This document shows positions 1 through 10,350 of a DNA stretch of 64,000 bases, piece by piece (the first letter of the stretch is position 1; every line of letters begins with the position of its first letter). The stretch comes from Locusta migratoria. Taxonomy: Eukaryota; Arthropoda; Insecta; Orthoptera; Acrididae. Location: NCBI GenBank assembly GCA_026315105.1, contig CM048750.1, positions 259,275,151-259,339,150 on the forward strand. Direction: 5' to 3'. The position numbers and the translations under genes were made by a program. Under the pieces are notes generated by a model, which made no database searches, was not told the origin of the DNA, and saw only the letters and a program-made list of their open reading frames with translations.

Positions 1-470
1 TGACGCTTTGTGCAATCTGGCCATGCGTTTCGTTTTGCGCCATGCGGAGAAAATGCACACAGCATTCTTTTACTCCGAGTATATTCTTTCATGCTTCTAT
101 TTTTATCGCTTCAATGTTTCCTATCCTGTATCTACTATCGATACTTTGTTCCGATCGTGTTTGTTATTGTTTTCGAACGTTACCAAAAACTGTATTTGTT
201 CAGATCACAACCCTCAAATTTGGTGTTTATGATGCTATTTTATGCTTCAATGAAGGTAACTAGAAAATTGGATGTTTTGGAATTATTGGGCATACAATCT
301 ATTGGAAATAATACAAAATCCTTGGTACAAACAAAGAGAATCCGCAAAGTCGATATTGCTAATTTAAAATGCACAAAAGAAGCTAGACAGAAAAGAAGAG
401 GAACCAAGAGAATAAAATATCAGTATGATTCAGATGATGCTCAATATGGTGCATGAAAATATTAGTGGTA
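1..470 (+). pseudogene. Mutator-like transposase-domain C-terminus, decayed copy 1
   Basis: A reading frame at about 186-263 gives KTVFVQITTLKFGVYDAI followed by LCFNEGN. After a +1 frame change it continues as VLELLGIQS, with KRIRKVD and a basic KEARQKRRG tail ending in QYGA. This order (a GVYDAI..FN.GN core, then a short LGI segment, then an R/K-rich tail ending Y-G-x-G) matches the C-terminus of the multi-copy Mutator-like transposase-domain family of insects as I know it. The frame is broken at 263/264 and again at the end (a stop after QYGA). GT-AG-like signals at about 468 and 554 may mark a former intron. The upstream part of the domain lies outside the window or has decayed. Family naming is from memory of the motif order and could be checked by a profile search. 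Confidence 0.55.
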
Positions 471-479
471 AGTATTTCT

Positions 480-845
480 CATCATTAACTGTACTAGAAT
501 TGCAATATTAAACTTTACATTGATTTTTCTCAAAACTAAATTTTTTTTCTTTCAGGTACCATTTGATAAACTAATGGGTTTAGAAAGATGAACATTGGTT
601 CCTTTTTTTACTGAAGATTGTAATAAATTACAAGTAAATTGAGAACCACAAAACGATCTACTGTTTTATAATAATGTACTAAAAAGTTAAATTTTACTGG
701 TGAAAGAATAAAAAATCGCACTGACGTGTTTTACGGCCCACTTTTAGATTTGTACTTTTAAGTTTTTGCAAAAATTTTGGACCAAAATAATGATCTAAAT
801 AAATTAATAAGTATGTCTGAAAACCTTATAGGAAAAAAAAATTAA
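480..845. other. AT-rich stretch, no gene seen
   Basis: AT-rich sequence follows the Mutator-like remnant. No reading frame, repeat boundary or RNA gene is recognisable. Confidence 0.5.
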
Positions 846-906
846 GTAGTGACGTGTTTCGAACCACCGACCTTTTGCATCACAGTCCAGCACCTTGCCC
901 ACTACG
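846..906 (-). repeat. tRNA-like SINE fragment
   Basis: Read on the minus strand, this starts with an A-box-like GTAGCGTAGTGGGCA and ends with a B-box-like GGTTCGAAACA. The spacing suits a tRNA-derived promoter. No flanking duplication or tail was found, so it is probably a fragment of a tRNA-derived SINE rather than a functional tRNA. It differs from the Leu/Ser-type SINE family seen elsewhere in the window. Confidence 0.4.
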
Positions 907-1034
907 CTACTTTTTCTTCCTTTTTTAATTTTAAATTATATATTTGGGGGAACTTACCACCACCACTTTCGCCCTTAGAAAAAAATACACTTTACCACTT
1001 CAGGCGTTGGATCCTACCTTATCCTAGTCCCAGT

Positions 1035-1243
1035 CCGCCGGCCGCGGTGGCCGAGGTGACTGAGGCGCTCCAGTCACCAGTCACGGTCAGCACGGCCACT
1101 ACGGTCGGGGGTTCGAATCCCCCCTGGGGCATGGATATTTGTGCTGTCCTAGTTCGTAAGTAGTTCATAAGTAGTTTGTAAGTTTAGGGACTGATGACCC
1201 CGTTGTTAGGTCCCATAAGCTTAACAAACATTTGAACATTTGA
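1035..1243 (+). repeat. tRNA-Leu/Ser-derived SINE with 9-bp TSD
   Basis: The head reads GCCGGCCGCGGTGGCCGAGG, like the D-arm region of a class II (Leu/Ser) tRNA. A B-box follows (GGTTCGAATCC), then a body containing GTAGTTTGTAAGTTTAGGGA and a tail ACAAACATTTGAACATTTGA. The copy is flanked by the direct repeat AGTCCCAGT at 1026-1034 and 1244-1252, which fits target-primed insertion. The same SINE recurs at least eight more times in this window, on both strands. Confidence 0.9.
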
Positions 1244-1252
1244 AGTCCCAGT

Positions 1253-1675
1253 TTAACTAACCTAATTCTAATAAGGGGCAAGGAAAACTAATAGGCTACC
1301 GAAAGCAGAAAAATAAGAAAATGAAATAAAAACTCATGAGATTTGGAGAAAAAACTGGGAAAACTTTTCTTTGGTATTCTTTATTTTTATATTATTTTTT
1401 TATTCTTTATGTGGTGCGCCGTAGTGTTGCCACGGACATACTTGGAATAGTCCAAACGTGTCTTCTCGTTGATTATTATGTTCTGTTGTGGGTCATGTTC
1501 CGTTCAGGTTGGTTGTGTTAAGATTTATCTTCTCATGGCTTGGACGTTCCAGCTGCGAGGCGGGTCATGACAGGCACTCCGTAAAGAGTTGGAAAAATAT
1601 TGCTGGTACTTCTGGTTACGGGTTAGGACGCAGTGTCGTTCATTAAGAAAGTTCTAATATCCAAGTACTGACTTC
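1253..1675. other. No gene seen
   Basis: An AT-rich part (1260-1520) is followed by mixed-composition sequence. Short frames exist but none resembles a known protein. Confidence 0.4.
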
Positions 1676-1679
1676 TCGC

Positions 1680-2345
1680 CAGGATCAAAGAGGTGTCTAA
1701 TCGGGTGGCCACGAATCCAATTTACCGAGTGTGTTTTGGTGGTAGGGTAGGAAGTCTCCCCCGGAAATAAGAGCATGTTGATGTCGATCTCGGCGGGTGT
1801 TTGGCGAGTAAGGAACGCCAAAATTCGCCGCGCGAGCGTCCAGACATCGTTTGCTGACCACAGTGGAACCTGTGGCCGTCTGTGTCGTCCATTCGGCAGT
1901 GAACACAGAGGGGCGAATCGGCGAGATGTACCCTATGCAAGCGATATCGGTTTACTTGTTTTCCGTTCACAGTGAGATACCAAGCTGCCTAGACGTCTGA
2001 TTCGAGAAAACGTTCGTAAATAGTTTTCCATATATGCCGTCACACATACTGTGGATGCTTAATTTCGATCGGGTTGGATGGTCGACACTGTTGTAGCAGA
2101 TCATATACTGTTTTAGTCTGAGACAAACGAGCAGGTGGTAAAGATTTGTATACATAACTAAGGTCCAAGAAGAATCGTCGGATATGATGGAAGGCAACTG
2201 GAATGGCTGCAATCGTTACTGGTGCTACCAAAGAGGCCGGGGCAAAGCCATTGAATAGGATACCGGTGAGACTTTGTGGGCAATGTCGCCAGATTTTTAA
2301 TTGAGAGCTGACGTAGAGCGCCGTGACTCTGGTCGGCACATCGGC
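1680..2345 (-). pseudogene. LINE (non-LTR retrotransposon) ORF2 C-terminus, frameshifted
   Basis: Reading the minus strand from about 2345 down, three frames join in order. The first gives FLDLSYVYKSLPPARLSQTK and NPIEIKHPQYV. The second gives WDGIYGKLFTNVFSNQTSRQ. The third gives RYRLHRVHLADSPLCVHC, then DTDGHRFHC. The last part is the CCHC-type motif (ADSPxCxxC...DxxHxxxxC) found after the reverse transcriptase in several LINE clades. Only this region remains, at least two frameshifts break it, and the 5' part is absent. The clade was not determined. Confidence 0.7.
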
Positions 2346-2880
2346 TATAAATCAAACCACGACTTCTTTTATCTCATACTACTGATGGCCGTTGTTACCT
2401 GATGTTAATATTTATAGTATTGAGAACTATGTGTTTTTGTTAATTCCTCAGTGTGCCGTTGCTTTGAAATGACAACGTGTAAGTTACAATAAGAAAATGT
2501 CACGTGACATCTCCGAACGGCTGGTTTTCGTTAATTCAATGGAGGGTCTCAAATCTCCGTTATTTTTGCAAATATGTCTCAAACGATACGAGATATGAAA
2601 AAACACAAGGGAGATAAGTTGTAGAGAATTTTCTCCTCTACCAATCATGTTATTCAATTTTCGTGTCGGACGAACGGTTCGTTTGCAATTAGTTATATTA
2701 CAAACCGCTTTTTTTGTTTTACTACCGTATTTTTTGACCGAAAAATTTGGAAAGGGAGGTTCTGGTCTCTGGCGGCCTACAATCATGTCTATAAAATTTG
2801 GTAGTTTGATTTAGTGTTACCTTGACTTTCTCGGAAGTTGTTATCCCTGCTAAAAAGAGTGTTATCTCTGAAAAACTTAA
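2346..2880. other. No gene seen
   Basis: Mostly AT-rich. A minus-strand frame of about 100 codons (2484-2786) has no recognisable motif. Confidence 0.4.
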
Positions 2881-3460
2881 GTTCTACGGCAGTCAGCTTG
2901 GGCTACCTTCTTCCATAAAGCCTCTACTGATGACAATCCACAACATGCGCTTTGTACACTGGTGTAGACTCTTGGTGTAGGTACAAAAAAGCACTCTAAA
3001 ATGGTCAGGTATATGTACACCACAACTAACCGTTTGCAGTATTGGAGGCAATGAAGCCCATATACAGGTATCTAAGTAACAAAAAACTTGTCACGGTTCT
3101 TACATGGAAAAACAAAAAGTGATTGAATGCTTCAACTATTTGATATGGGAACGCCTGTCAAAAACAGTGTTTCTTGGCTTCATCACCATGAGATCAGTCA
3201 TGTTAGACGCTGTGATTTGTTTTAATGGTGGGGCAGTAAGCAGATCTTAAGTTTTAGAGTTGCTAGGAATATATTCTGGGTTCAATATGAAAATCACTGG
3301 TTGCAAATGGTTAGTTGGAGAGTGGCAGAAGCTGAAAAGGCGGTTCCTAAGTCAACTAAAGAAGCCGGGCAGCAATGAGAAGCAAGAAAAGAAAGCGAGA
3401 AGATGAACATATAAACCAAGAAGAATATGGAACTGGAATGCATTAGGAGCAACACGAGTT
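2881..3460 (+). pseudogene. Mutator-like transposase-domain C-terminus, decayed copy 2
   Basis: Frames in order encode a CLHGKTQ-N-E-like segment (around 3095-3135: LHGKTKSD-like, then ECFNYLIWERLSKTVFLG), then LDAVICFNGG and VLELLGIYSGFN. A basic tail follows, broken by a stop and a frameshift, and ends EEYGTGMH near 3445. The order HGKTQ...E.FN..IW.R..K.VF.G...D.VI.FN.G...LG is the same as in copy 1 but extends further upstream. Stops and shifts make it non-functional. The two copies lie on the same strand about 2.9 kb apart. They differ too much to be a recent tandem duplication. Confidence 0.6.
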
Positions 3461-3950
3461 ATAGATAAAATATATACTTTACATATAATTTCCCGACAAA
3501 TACATTTTCTGACATGTTTATTTTATGCAAAAAATAAACTATTTGCGCTAGAGATTTGAAATTTTTTGGAATGTTTGAGGATACTATTTGGAGAAAAAGA
3601 CTACAGACTAACCTATCAACAGGTACAAAAATATCTTACTGATTAATTATAAAAATGTAGCATTTATTTTGAGCATCAAATGTAAATATTTCGTAAATTA
3701 AAACTTGTGAATCAAATTACATAATTGTAGTCTACTTTCTAGATACACATGTCCCTTGTATGTACCTAAAGTTTAAAGTGTCTAAGTAAGACGGTTAGTC
3801 AGTGCATAGAATCTAAGTATGAACCGGAAAAAAATTCATTTACAGGCCTTCACGAAATATTGTCCTGCAATTTTATTCCATTAAGAGTTTGGGGTTTTAA
3901 GTTACAGCTGTGTACACTTTATGAAAATTTGTCCGATTTTTCCAGGCAAT
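3461..3950. other. AT-rich stretch, no gene seen
   Basis: No coding or repeat signature beyond general AT richness. Confidence 0.45.
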
Positions 3951-3952
3951 TT

Positions 3953-4027
3953 ACCTTAAGTAGTTTGTAAGCTACGGACCGATGACCACGCAGTTTGGTC
4001 CGACAGATTTACAAACATTTGAACAAT
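3953..4027 (+). repeat. 3' tail fragment of the Leu/Ser-tRNA SINE
   Basis: Contains AAGTAGTTTGTAAGCTACGG, then a GGACCGATGACC-like stretch, and ends ACAAACATTTGAACA. This is the SINE body and tail without the tRNA head, so the copy is 5'-truncated. Confidence 0.7.
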
Positions 4028-5249
4028 TCATTAGCAGACCTTTGGCCGAGTGTTTGCCTGTAGCTGTCTGCCAGAACCAAGGAAGCATATAAACAGAAGT
4101 AGTTGGACAGAACAATGTTTGATGGAGTCACACGAGCGGATGTGACGGCCGTTCGGGCTCAAACACTGATAGCGCTCAAAAGCACTATTTCGTTCACTTT
4201 TCCTAGAAACGCAATATGGGATCAATGTTGTAAGAGGAAATGGGTAGTACTTGATATTAAAAGGGAGTAGGGAACATTTCAGGTTTAGTGTACACAGGCC
4301 ACGGAAACCGAATGCAAATAACGCAAAAGTTATGGTGCCATAAAACATCGACAATGGTACAGACTTCGTCTTACAGCTGGATTAGCTTATGTAATGTACT
4401 GCACAGTCTTGTTTCTTTTATATCCTTTTGTTCCAGTCGGTGGAACACACAGCTTCGAAGAAGCAACGCCAGCTGACACTTTCGTGCCATTGCCTTCACC
4501 TCTTCCGATGTTTTTCCTAGTTCCGTTCCGCCTCTATAAATGTCTCTCTCCTTCACGTTGTTCTCCCTATTCTACGGAGGCCTTGACAGTTTCAACTCGT
4601 GGCTTTTATGTAATTGCCATCCGAGTCTTAGGTAGCGTGTTTCCACCTCATTTTCATTTTCTCGCCTCTGTTCACTGGTTCATTGAACTCTTGGAATAAA
4701 GCTTGTCGTGAAGAAAGTAAATAAAGTGTTTTTAAACTAGCATTCTTCGTTTCGTTCTTCTGTCAGATAATTTTATATGCAAATTCGAAGTATTTTCTTT
4801 GCATGAGAAACGTTTTACGTCGCGGAGACAGCACGTATACGAGTCGTAGCGCGGCCGTTTGAATATAGGCGGCAGTGGCAGCAGCGTTGCAGAGCGCATG
4901 CGCGGCTGAGGTTCACATTCTCTTCTGAACTCCCTGGAGGCAGCATACAGGCGCTCCCGTGGCAAGGAGGGGCTAGGGGAAACACCGCTTTTAACATTGG
5001 CGCTGGAGCTGGTAGACACACCAGCTCCTGGCTACTCGAGCTCTGGCGGTTTCGCAGGGATGGTCCAGAAGCAAAGACAATGGAGCCACTGTGCACCTCG
5101 CCTTGCGCAAATCGTCTATGAAGGAAACATCCGCCCTTCATATTTGTTTTAGGCGCATTGAGGGTTAATCAAAAACGTCATATTTGGTAAAATATGACTA
5201 TAAATTGAAGACGCGTCAACTATAAAAGCCTTCAGAAGATCCGATCATG
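4028..5249. other. No gene identified; GC-rich segment inside
   Basis: Several short overlapping frames occur on both strands, none with a recognisable motif. 4840-5140 is GC-richer than its surroundings and contains a number of CpGs. I cannot tell whether it is a promoter or a repeat. Confidence 0.35.
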
Positions 5250-5276
5250 AATAATAATAATAATAATAATAATAAT
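5250..5276. repeat. (AAT)n microsatellite
   Basis: About nine uninterrupted AAT units. Confidence 0.95.
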
Positions 5277-5790
5277 GAAGTCACTACTCTACACCAAGCA
5301 AGACTAGCCGTGTGGTTAGTGGCTCGGGCTGCAAGCAATTTTTAAAACCCAATCTTTCTAACAGATACGGGAAGAATGACTTTTGTATTTTTACTTGTCA
5401 CATATCTTTGGACGTTTTATCAAACGTGTCGCGATTTTGAGGGTAAATGACATAGGACTCTTAGTTGTAACAAATATTTAACTGTTTGGAAAGATGTGGG
5501 TGAGAGCAGCCTTTGCGCGATCCAAAAGTAACTTGTCTCTTCATTATAACAGATTCATTTTCTTACAGTCACTTAACAGTGTAATCAGTTACTTACTGTG
5601 TTTTAGTGTTCATGTGCATATTCCTATGTTCTTTGTATTTATTATCAAAGATCTTTCAGCAACCAATGACTCAGCTTTAATCTTTAAAGTGTGAAAATCT
5701 TTTAAGGCCAACGCTTCAGCCTGAGTTGAAGCAAGCGCAAACAAATCGAGGTAAGACATTCTGGAGATCTTTTAACGAAAATATATCTAA

Positions 5791-5924
5791 GGGGGGGGGG
5801 GGTGGCAAACCGAGACGCTATACCCTGGCGCCACTCGAAAATGTGCGCCGAATTGTCTCTTTACACGTCGAAGGTGTGTGTGTGTGTGTGTGTGTGAGCG
5901 CGCGCGCGTGGGGGGGGGGGGGGG
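5791..5924. repeat. Cluster of simple repeats: poly-G, (TG)n, (GC)n, poly-G
   Basis: Poly-G at 5791-5802, (TG)n at 5874-5896, (GC)n at about 5898-5909 and poly-G at about 5910-5924. The G-runs are strand-biased. The 93-codon frame across them comes from the repeats. Confidence 0.9.
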
Positions 5925-6509
5925 CAAAAGATCGCGGGGAGGGAGTTACCATCATTTATCTGCGCAATAGTTTCGTCGAAAACAATTTAACAATTTTCTT
6001 TCTTTAATGTGTGTTGTCTGCTGGTGCGCTGCCCTTTCCAGCCGGTCCGAAAAGCCTTTTCCCGCGATACGGAACTAAAGAATCTGGCCCCTCTCCAAGC
6101 GAAATAAACTCTTCCCAGAGTTCGTTGGCGTATTCCAGGGTCCTGCAAGCCGTCCGCCGCTTTAGCTGAATCAGAGGCGTGCCGCGCCGCCAACCGAAAG
6201 TAAATTTAGAAACGCCTTATGGATCGCGTATACCAGCCCCTAGCCGGCACGAACGTACAGTCACGACAATTGTTTGAGCACAGCTCATCTCCACGTGCTT
6301 ATCTTACTTGTCGATCTTACTCATAATGAAGGGGAATGACCTGTGCAAAGTTCGACGAAGACGCCTGTAGTAATCATTATTGTAGCTGACACGAACTTGA
6401 CTGGATAATAAGCCGTTCCGCTCTAGGGTTTATCGAACCGCTTTCATTATCTCTGTACCGTACCATTTTCTAACAGCGCGAGGGGAAAAAAGCAACACCT
6501 AAAATTTTA

Positions 6510-6690
6510 CCAGAATGATACTATCACTCTGCAGCGGAGTGTGCACTGTTATGAAACTTCCTGACAGATTAAAATTGTGTCGTGTCGGGATAGCTCAGTC
6601 GGTACAGCGATTGCCCGCGAATGGCAAAGGTCCCAGGTTCGACTCCCGGTACCGGCACAATTTTAATCTGCCAGCAAGTTTCATAACTGA
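6510..6690 (+). repeat. tRNA-Ser(CGA)-like repeat with inverted ends, 7-bp TSD
   Basis: A tRNA-shaped core at about 6583-6660 has D-arm TAGCTCAGTCGGTA, anticodon stem TTGCC/GGCAA around loop CGCGAAT (CGA at the anticodon position, but without the usual U33) and B-box GGTTCGACTCC. The core is bracketed by the inverted sequences GACAGATTAAAATTGT and ACAATTTTAATCTG. The upstream part CACTCTGCAGCGGAGTGTGC is a second small palindrome. AATTTTA flanks the unit at 6503-6509 and 6690-6696. The flanking LINE-A sequence reads through if the unit is removed. I treat it as a mobile repeat rather than a tRNA gene. Confidence 0.8.
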
Positions 6691-6899
6691 ATTTTAGTTT
6701 CCGGTGTGATTTATTTTATTATTATGATCATGTCTCCCTATGTAGGTGGGTGCTAATGCAGTTACGTACGCATTCGGAGGAGAACGTTTGTGAAAAAAAA
6801 TTCGCCAATAGGTTTTGCTGCAACATGTAAAAGCTTTTTTGCATACTGATTTCCATCCCAACTCATGCATAATTTCCGTAACAAACTTCCTGTATCGCG

Positions 6900-6901
<2 letters not shown>

Positions 6902-6939
<38 letters not shown>
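6902..6939. repeat. Poly-A tract
   Basis: 38 consecutive A residues inside the LINE-A remnant. It may be what remains of a retroposed tail. Confidence 0.9.
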
Positions 6940-6942
<3 letters not shown>

Positions 6943-7074
6943 GCTCTTCTCTGAACTTCATTATTCTCCGTCAGTCCCACCTGGTGAAGATCCCACAATG
7001 CACAGAGGGCATTAGAGGAAGTTCTAGGCAGTTCGTTTTGTATTATCGTGATTCGGAGGGGCGGGAGGGGGGGG

Positions 7075-7310
7075 GGGCACCACAGAAATAATGCACGAAT
7101 TGGGATGGAAATCATTACAAGATCTATTTGCGAAATTTGTTTCACCTAGGGCTACTTCCTCCACCATATAGAAACACTTGTTAAGCGCCCACCTACATAG
7201 GAAGACGTGATCATAAGATCAAGATTTAGGTGTTTCCCTTGCGCGCTACTGGAGAAATGAACGGTAGAATATATAAAAAAGTGGGTTCGATGAACCCTCT
7301 GTCATGCACA
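7075..7310 (+). pseudogene. LINE-A 3' end, plus strand
   Basis: Starts near AATAATGCACGAATTGGGAT (the MLHELGW-coding region), runs through GCGCCCACCTACATAGGAAG and ends in the family tail GTGGGTTCGATGAACCCTC, then TGTCATGCAC. It lies head to head with the minus-strand copy next to it, so the two 3' ends point outward. No open frame remains. Confidence 0.7.
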
Positions 7311-7737
7311 ACTATTTTTTCGTTTATATGAACTTTATTCTTTTTCTACCTCCTTACTTTATCAGAATACATCAGTACAGCGTACTAATATTTCAAATCT
7401 TTACACTTTGCAAGAAAGTGTTATATCCACTATACGTCTTGCCCCTTGAATTCTGTGATTGTACTTCGAATTTTTCTATAATATTTGTACTTTTGTATTA
7501 TTCTGTAAATGTTTCCTGCGCAGATACCCAAAGTAGAGCAATAATTGCCTGAAACCGGTTGTCTATAATCTGCAACCCTTCAAGTAGCGGCTGTTTCCTT
7601 TTTAACCTATACACCACAGTTGCTGCTATGGATATAACATTCACTTAAAATGATTTCCAGTCCATGGTGTACAGCAATCAGTGAGAATAAATATTCCCTC
7701 AGTACAAAACCGACTTGATTGCAAATTATTTTGTTAA
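7311..7737. other. No gene seen
   Basis: AT-rich. An 82-codon frame (7304-7552) is low in complexity and resembles no known protein. Confidence 0.35.
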
Positions 7738-7931
7738 TGATGCGTTTCGCCCTTTAGCAGGATATCCTCAGATTATCTGTGACAGAATTTACACAAAATT
7801 ACAAGGCGGAATTAACATAAAATAAGCCCATGTAACATTATAACCATTTTGTAATTCCGCCTTGTAATTTCGTGTAAATTCTGTCACGCAGATTATCGGA
7901 AGATGCCCTGCTAAAGGGCCAAACGCGTCAT
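7738..7931. repeat. Foldback (inverted-repeat) element
   Basis: Left arm 7738-7814 and right arm about 7850-7931 are reverse complements over roughly 77 bp with a few mismatches. The arms include GACAGAATTTACAC, ATTACAAGGCGGAATTA and GCGTTTCGCCCTTTAGCAGG. The loop is about 35 bp. Transcripts from either strand would form a long hairpin. No clear TSD was found. Confidence 0.85.
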
Positions 7932-8349
<418 letters not shown>

Positions 8350-9149
8350 ATATTTCTCTCTGCAGCGAAAACTACAGAACGCAAATGAATGGTCTGTCTG
8401 TAATTTTTGTCCGAAGTCTCCGGTTGTACACCATAGCAGGTTCATGCCGAAATCTATAAGGGGGTGTAAGGTATGGTGGTTGAAAGTCGTCAAAATATAA
8501 AAAAATTCGGACTGAAGGTCAGCGATGACGTTTCCGACTCTATAGCAAGGAGGTTACATACTGCGAAATGTGATGCCACTGACCATACCTTTGGACTACG
8601 CGTGGTACAATGTCATCAGCCCTCTCTGTACGGATAAGCAAACGAAGAAGGAAATATAAGAATATAAGGAGTAAAAAAGAAATTTCTTTTAATACATCTC
8701 TTTAAAAAAAGCAATTTGATGTTTTGCGCATTACACCAAGTGATCGATCTGTGGTATTATTAAAATCATTATTATTGGATTCTTCGAAAAGAGTGCATTT
8801 TTACGTGTGATTTGATCTCATAGCACACTACTGAAGGATAGGTAAGCTATCATAATCAACACGCGAGTGGAGCCGCGGGTTTAAGCTAGTTAATTAATAA
8901 AACAATTGTGATATTTCTGGCCTGTGGCCACTTCATATATAATTCGAAAATGGCATGAGAAGTATATACTTCCGTTTTTATTTGTTGCTATTGTGTCAGG
9001 CATTTTCCTTAACACGTAAAAGATACCGTTTCATACCGCCCAGTGCCGGTTAAATCTTACCAAATATCCCAGCGGCCTCCTATGACAATGTTGGCAACAG
9101 ATGCTGAATAGTGAGAATCCTGTGAGTCTTCATTTTAGCCAATTGCTCG
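8350..9149. other. No gene seen
   Basis: No recognisable coding or repeat signature. Confidence 0.35.
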
Positions 9150-9375
9150 ACAATGTTAATGTTTTCTCATGGAATCTTCGCTTTACGAGGGCAATTATTT
9201 TTACTGAAGGGACGCGGGTACATACAAGAACCTGTCAACCATAAAGCAGGAACAGCATTATTTGTTTACTTCATGGTGTGTACGATACACTAATCGAGTC
9301 ATTATATGTGGTTCGAATAAATGGGCAAAGATTTTCTATCGTGTTGTTGATGTTGCCCACAATCACGCGAGGCCG
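9150..9375 (+). repeat. Repeat shared with the interior of the 18.5-20.7 kb hAT
   Basis: This segment aligns to the reverse complement of about 20394-20595. GTACATACAAGAACCTGTCA is shared, as are segments like AGGGCAAT, TGTTGCC and GAGGCCGCC in the same order. A degraded frame gives GYIQEPVNH in both copies. It is probably a piece of the same element inserted elsewhere. Confidence 0.65.
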
Positions 9376-9727
9376 CCGACGTGATACGTTAAATTTTACC
9401 CACAGCGACCATTGTAAACACAACTGGTCGATTTTCGACCACAGGCAATACTAGTTCACTTAACCCTGCGGCGGGCGCGTGGCGGCATACAGTGCCGCCA
9501 ATTTTGTTTTCTTTCAATAATTACGTCAGCGTGCCGAGCACGCAACAATGGTGCTAGATATGCTTCGATTGTTTTAGTCACGCGGGAAAGTACATTACTG
9601 CGCCACCAATATACTCACCATAACAGCTGTGACTGACCTGTGGAGTGGACGGCTGCGCCGAGACGGCACTGCTTACCGCACGCGCCCGGTAATGTAAGTA
9701 AATGTAGCCGTACCACTGTCGGATGTT

Positions 9728-10006
9728 TTGATGATTAGAAAGTTTGTTTTACAACATTTGAAAGAAAAGGCTCAGCTCTACTCTACCAAGAGATATTCAA
9801 GAATTTCTGTCACCTCATCGATCAATTCCGCCAATCACGATGAGACTGTAAGAAGGTGTGGAAGATGCCAGCTTTGCGGTGGTAAAAAGAATTATAAAAC
9901 TACTGTCACTTGCAATAGCTGCAAAAGATTCGTTTGCAAGCAACATTGCCACAATGTTGTCACATGTAATGATTGCAGAGCTTCTCCGGAGGAAGAAAGT
10001 GTGTGA
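9728..10006 (+). CDS. PiggyBac transposase C-terminal cysteine-rich domain (orphan fragment)
   Basis: A 92-codon open frame. Residues 1-40 are basic and linker-like (MMIRKFVLQHLKEKAQLYST). Residues 43-86 carry the cysteine array CGRCQLCGG...VTCNSCKRFVCKQHCH...VTCNDC. This is the C-x2-C-x2-C...C-x2-C-x5-C-x3-H pattern of the C-terminal zinc-binding domain of piggyBac transposases, which binds the element's terminal repeats. The catalytic DDD core is missing, so no transposition activity is expected. The stop at 10004-10006 is about where the family protein ends. The start ATG is simply the first in frame; transcription is unproven. It lies in the correct orientation inside the TTAA-flanked element. 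Confidence 0.7.
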   Translation: MMIRKFVLQHLKEKAQLYSTKRYSRISVTSSINSANHDETVRRCGRCQLCGGKKNYKTTVTCNSCKRFVCKQHCHNVVTCNDCRASPEEESV

Positions 10007-10350
10007 TTGTATTTACTGACTGCCTTATTCTTTATTATTACTAAAAAGATTTTATACACATTACACTTTTTTGTAAAACTTGCTTTAACAATGGTAAATA
10101 ATCGAATCATATATGTGGTTATAGTTTAGAATTAGTTATTAAAGTTGCGCTTAAGAAATACTGTAACAATTTTAATTTTCCCATGGACCGTCTACATATG
10201 TATACAGATCATATTAAACGTTGCTGTTAAGAATAATGTTATACACAATAAATAATTCCACCCAAATTTAAAAAAAAAATAGCTTTTTTTTATGTATTTA
10301 AACGTAGGCGGCACAGTACCGCGCGCGCCCCCTGACGTAACAATCCTTAA

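Larger units (their letters stand above)
6400..7040 (-). pseudogene. LINE-A 3' end, minus strand, split by a tRNA-like repeat and a poly-A run
   Basis: Read on the minus strand, this matches the 3' part of LINE-A seen more clearly at 45.2-46.7 and 55.6-56.4 kb. Fragments include CALWDLHQVGLTE, EVQRRAA, RKLCMSWDGNQ and FTNVLLRMRT, which correspond to PLWDPHHEGLTE, KVQRRAARF, MLHELGWKS and SECENILLA in the other copies. The 3' untranslated end lies towards 6400. The tRNA-Ser-like repeat is inserted at 6510-6690, and a 38-bp A-run (6902-6939) interrupts the reading frame. The copy is heavily decayed. Confidence 0.7.

Noticed and set aside
1035..1130. Functional tRNA-Leu/Ser genes in the SINE heads
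   Set aside because: All heads are joined to the same SINE body and tail and flanked by TSDs at several loci. The acceptor stem is not maintained.
6583..6660. Functional tRNA-Ser gene
   Set aside because: No U33, inside a TSD-flanked repeat with inverted brackets. More likely a mobile tRNA-derived unit.
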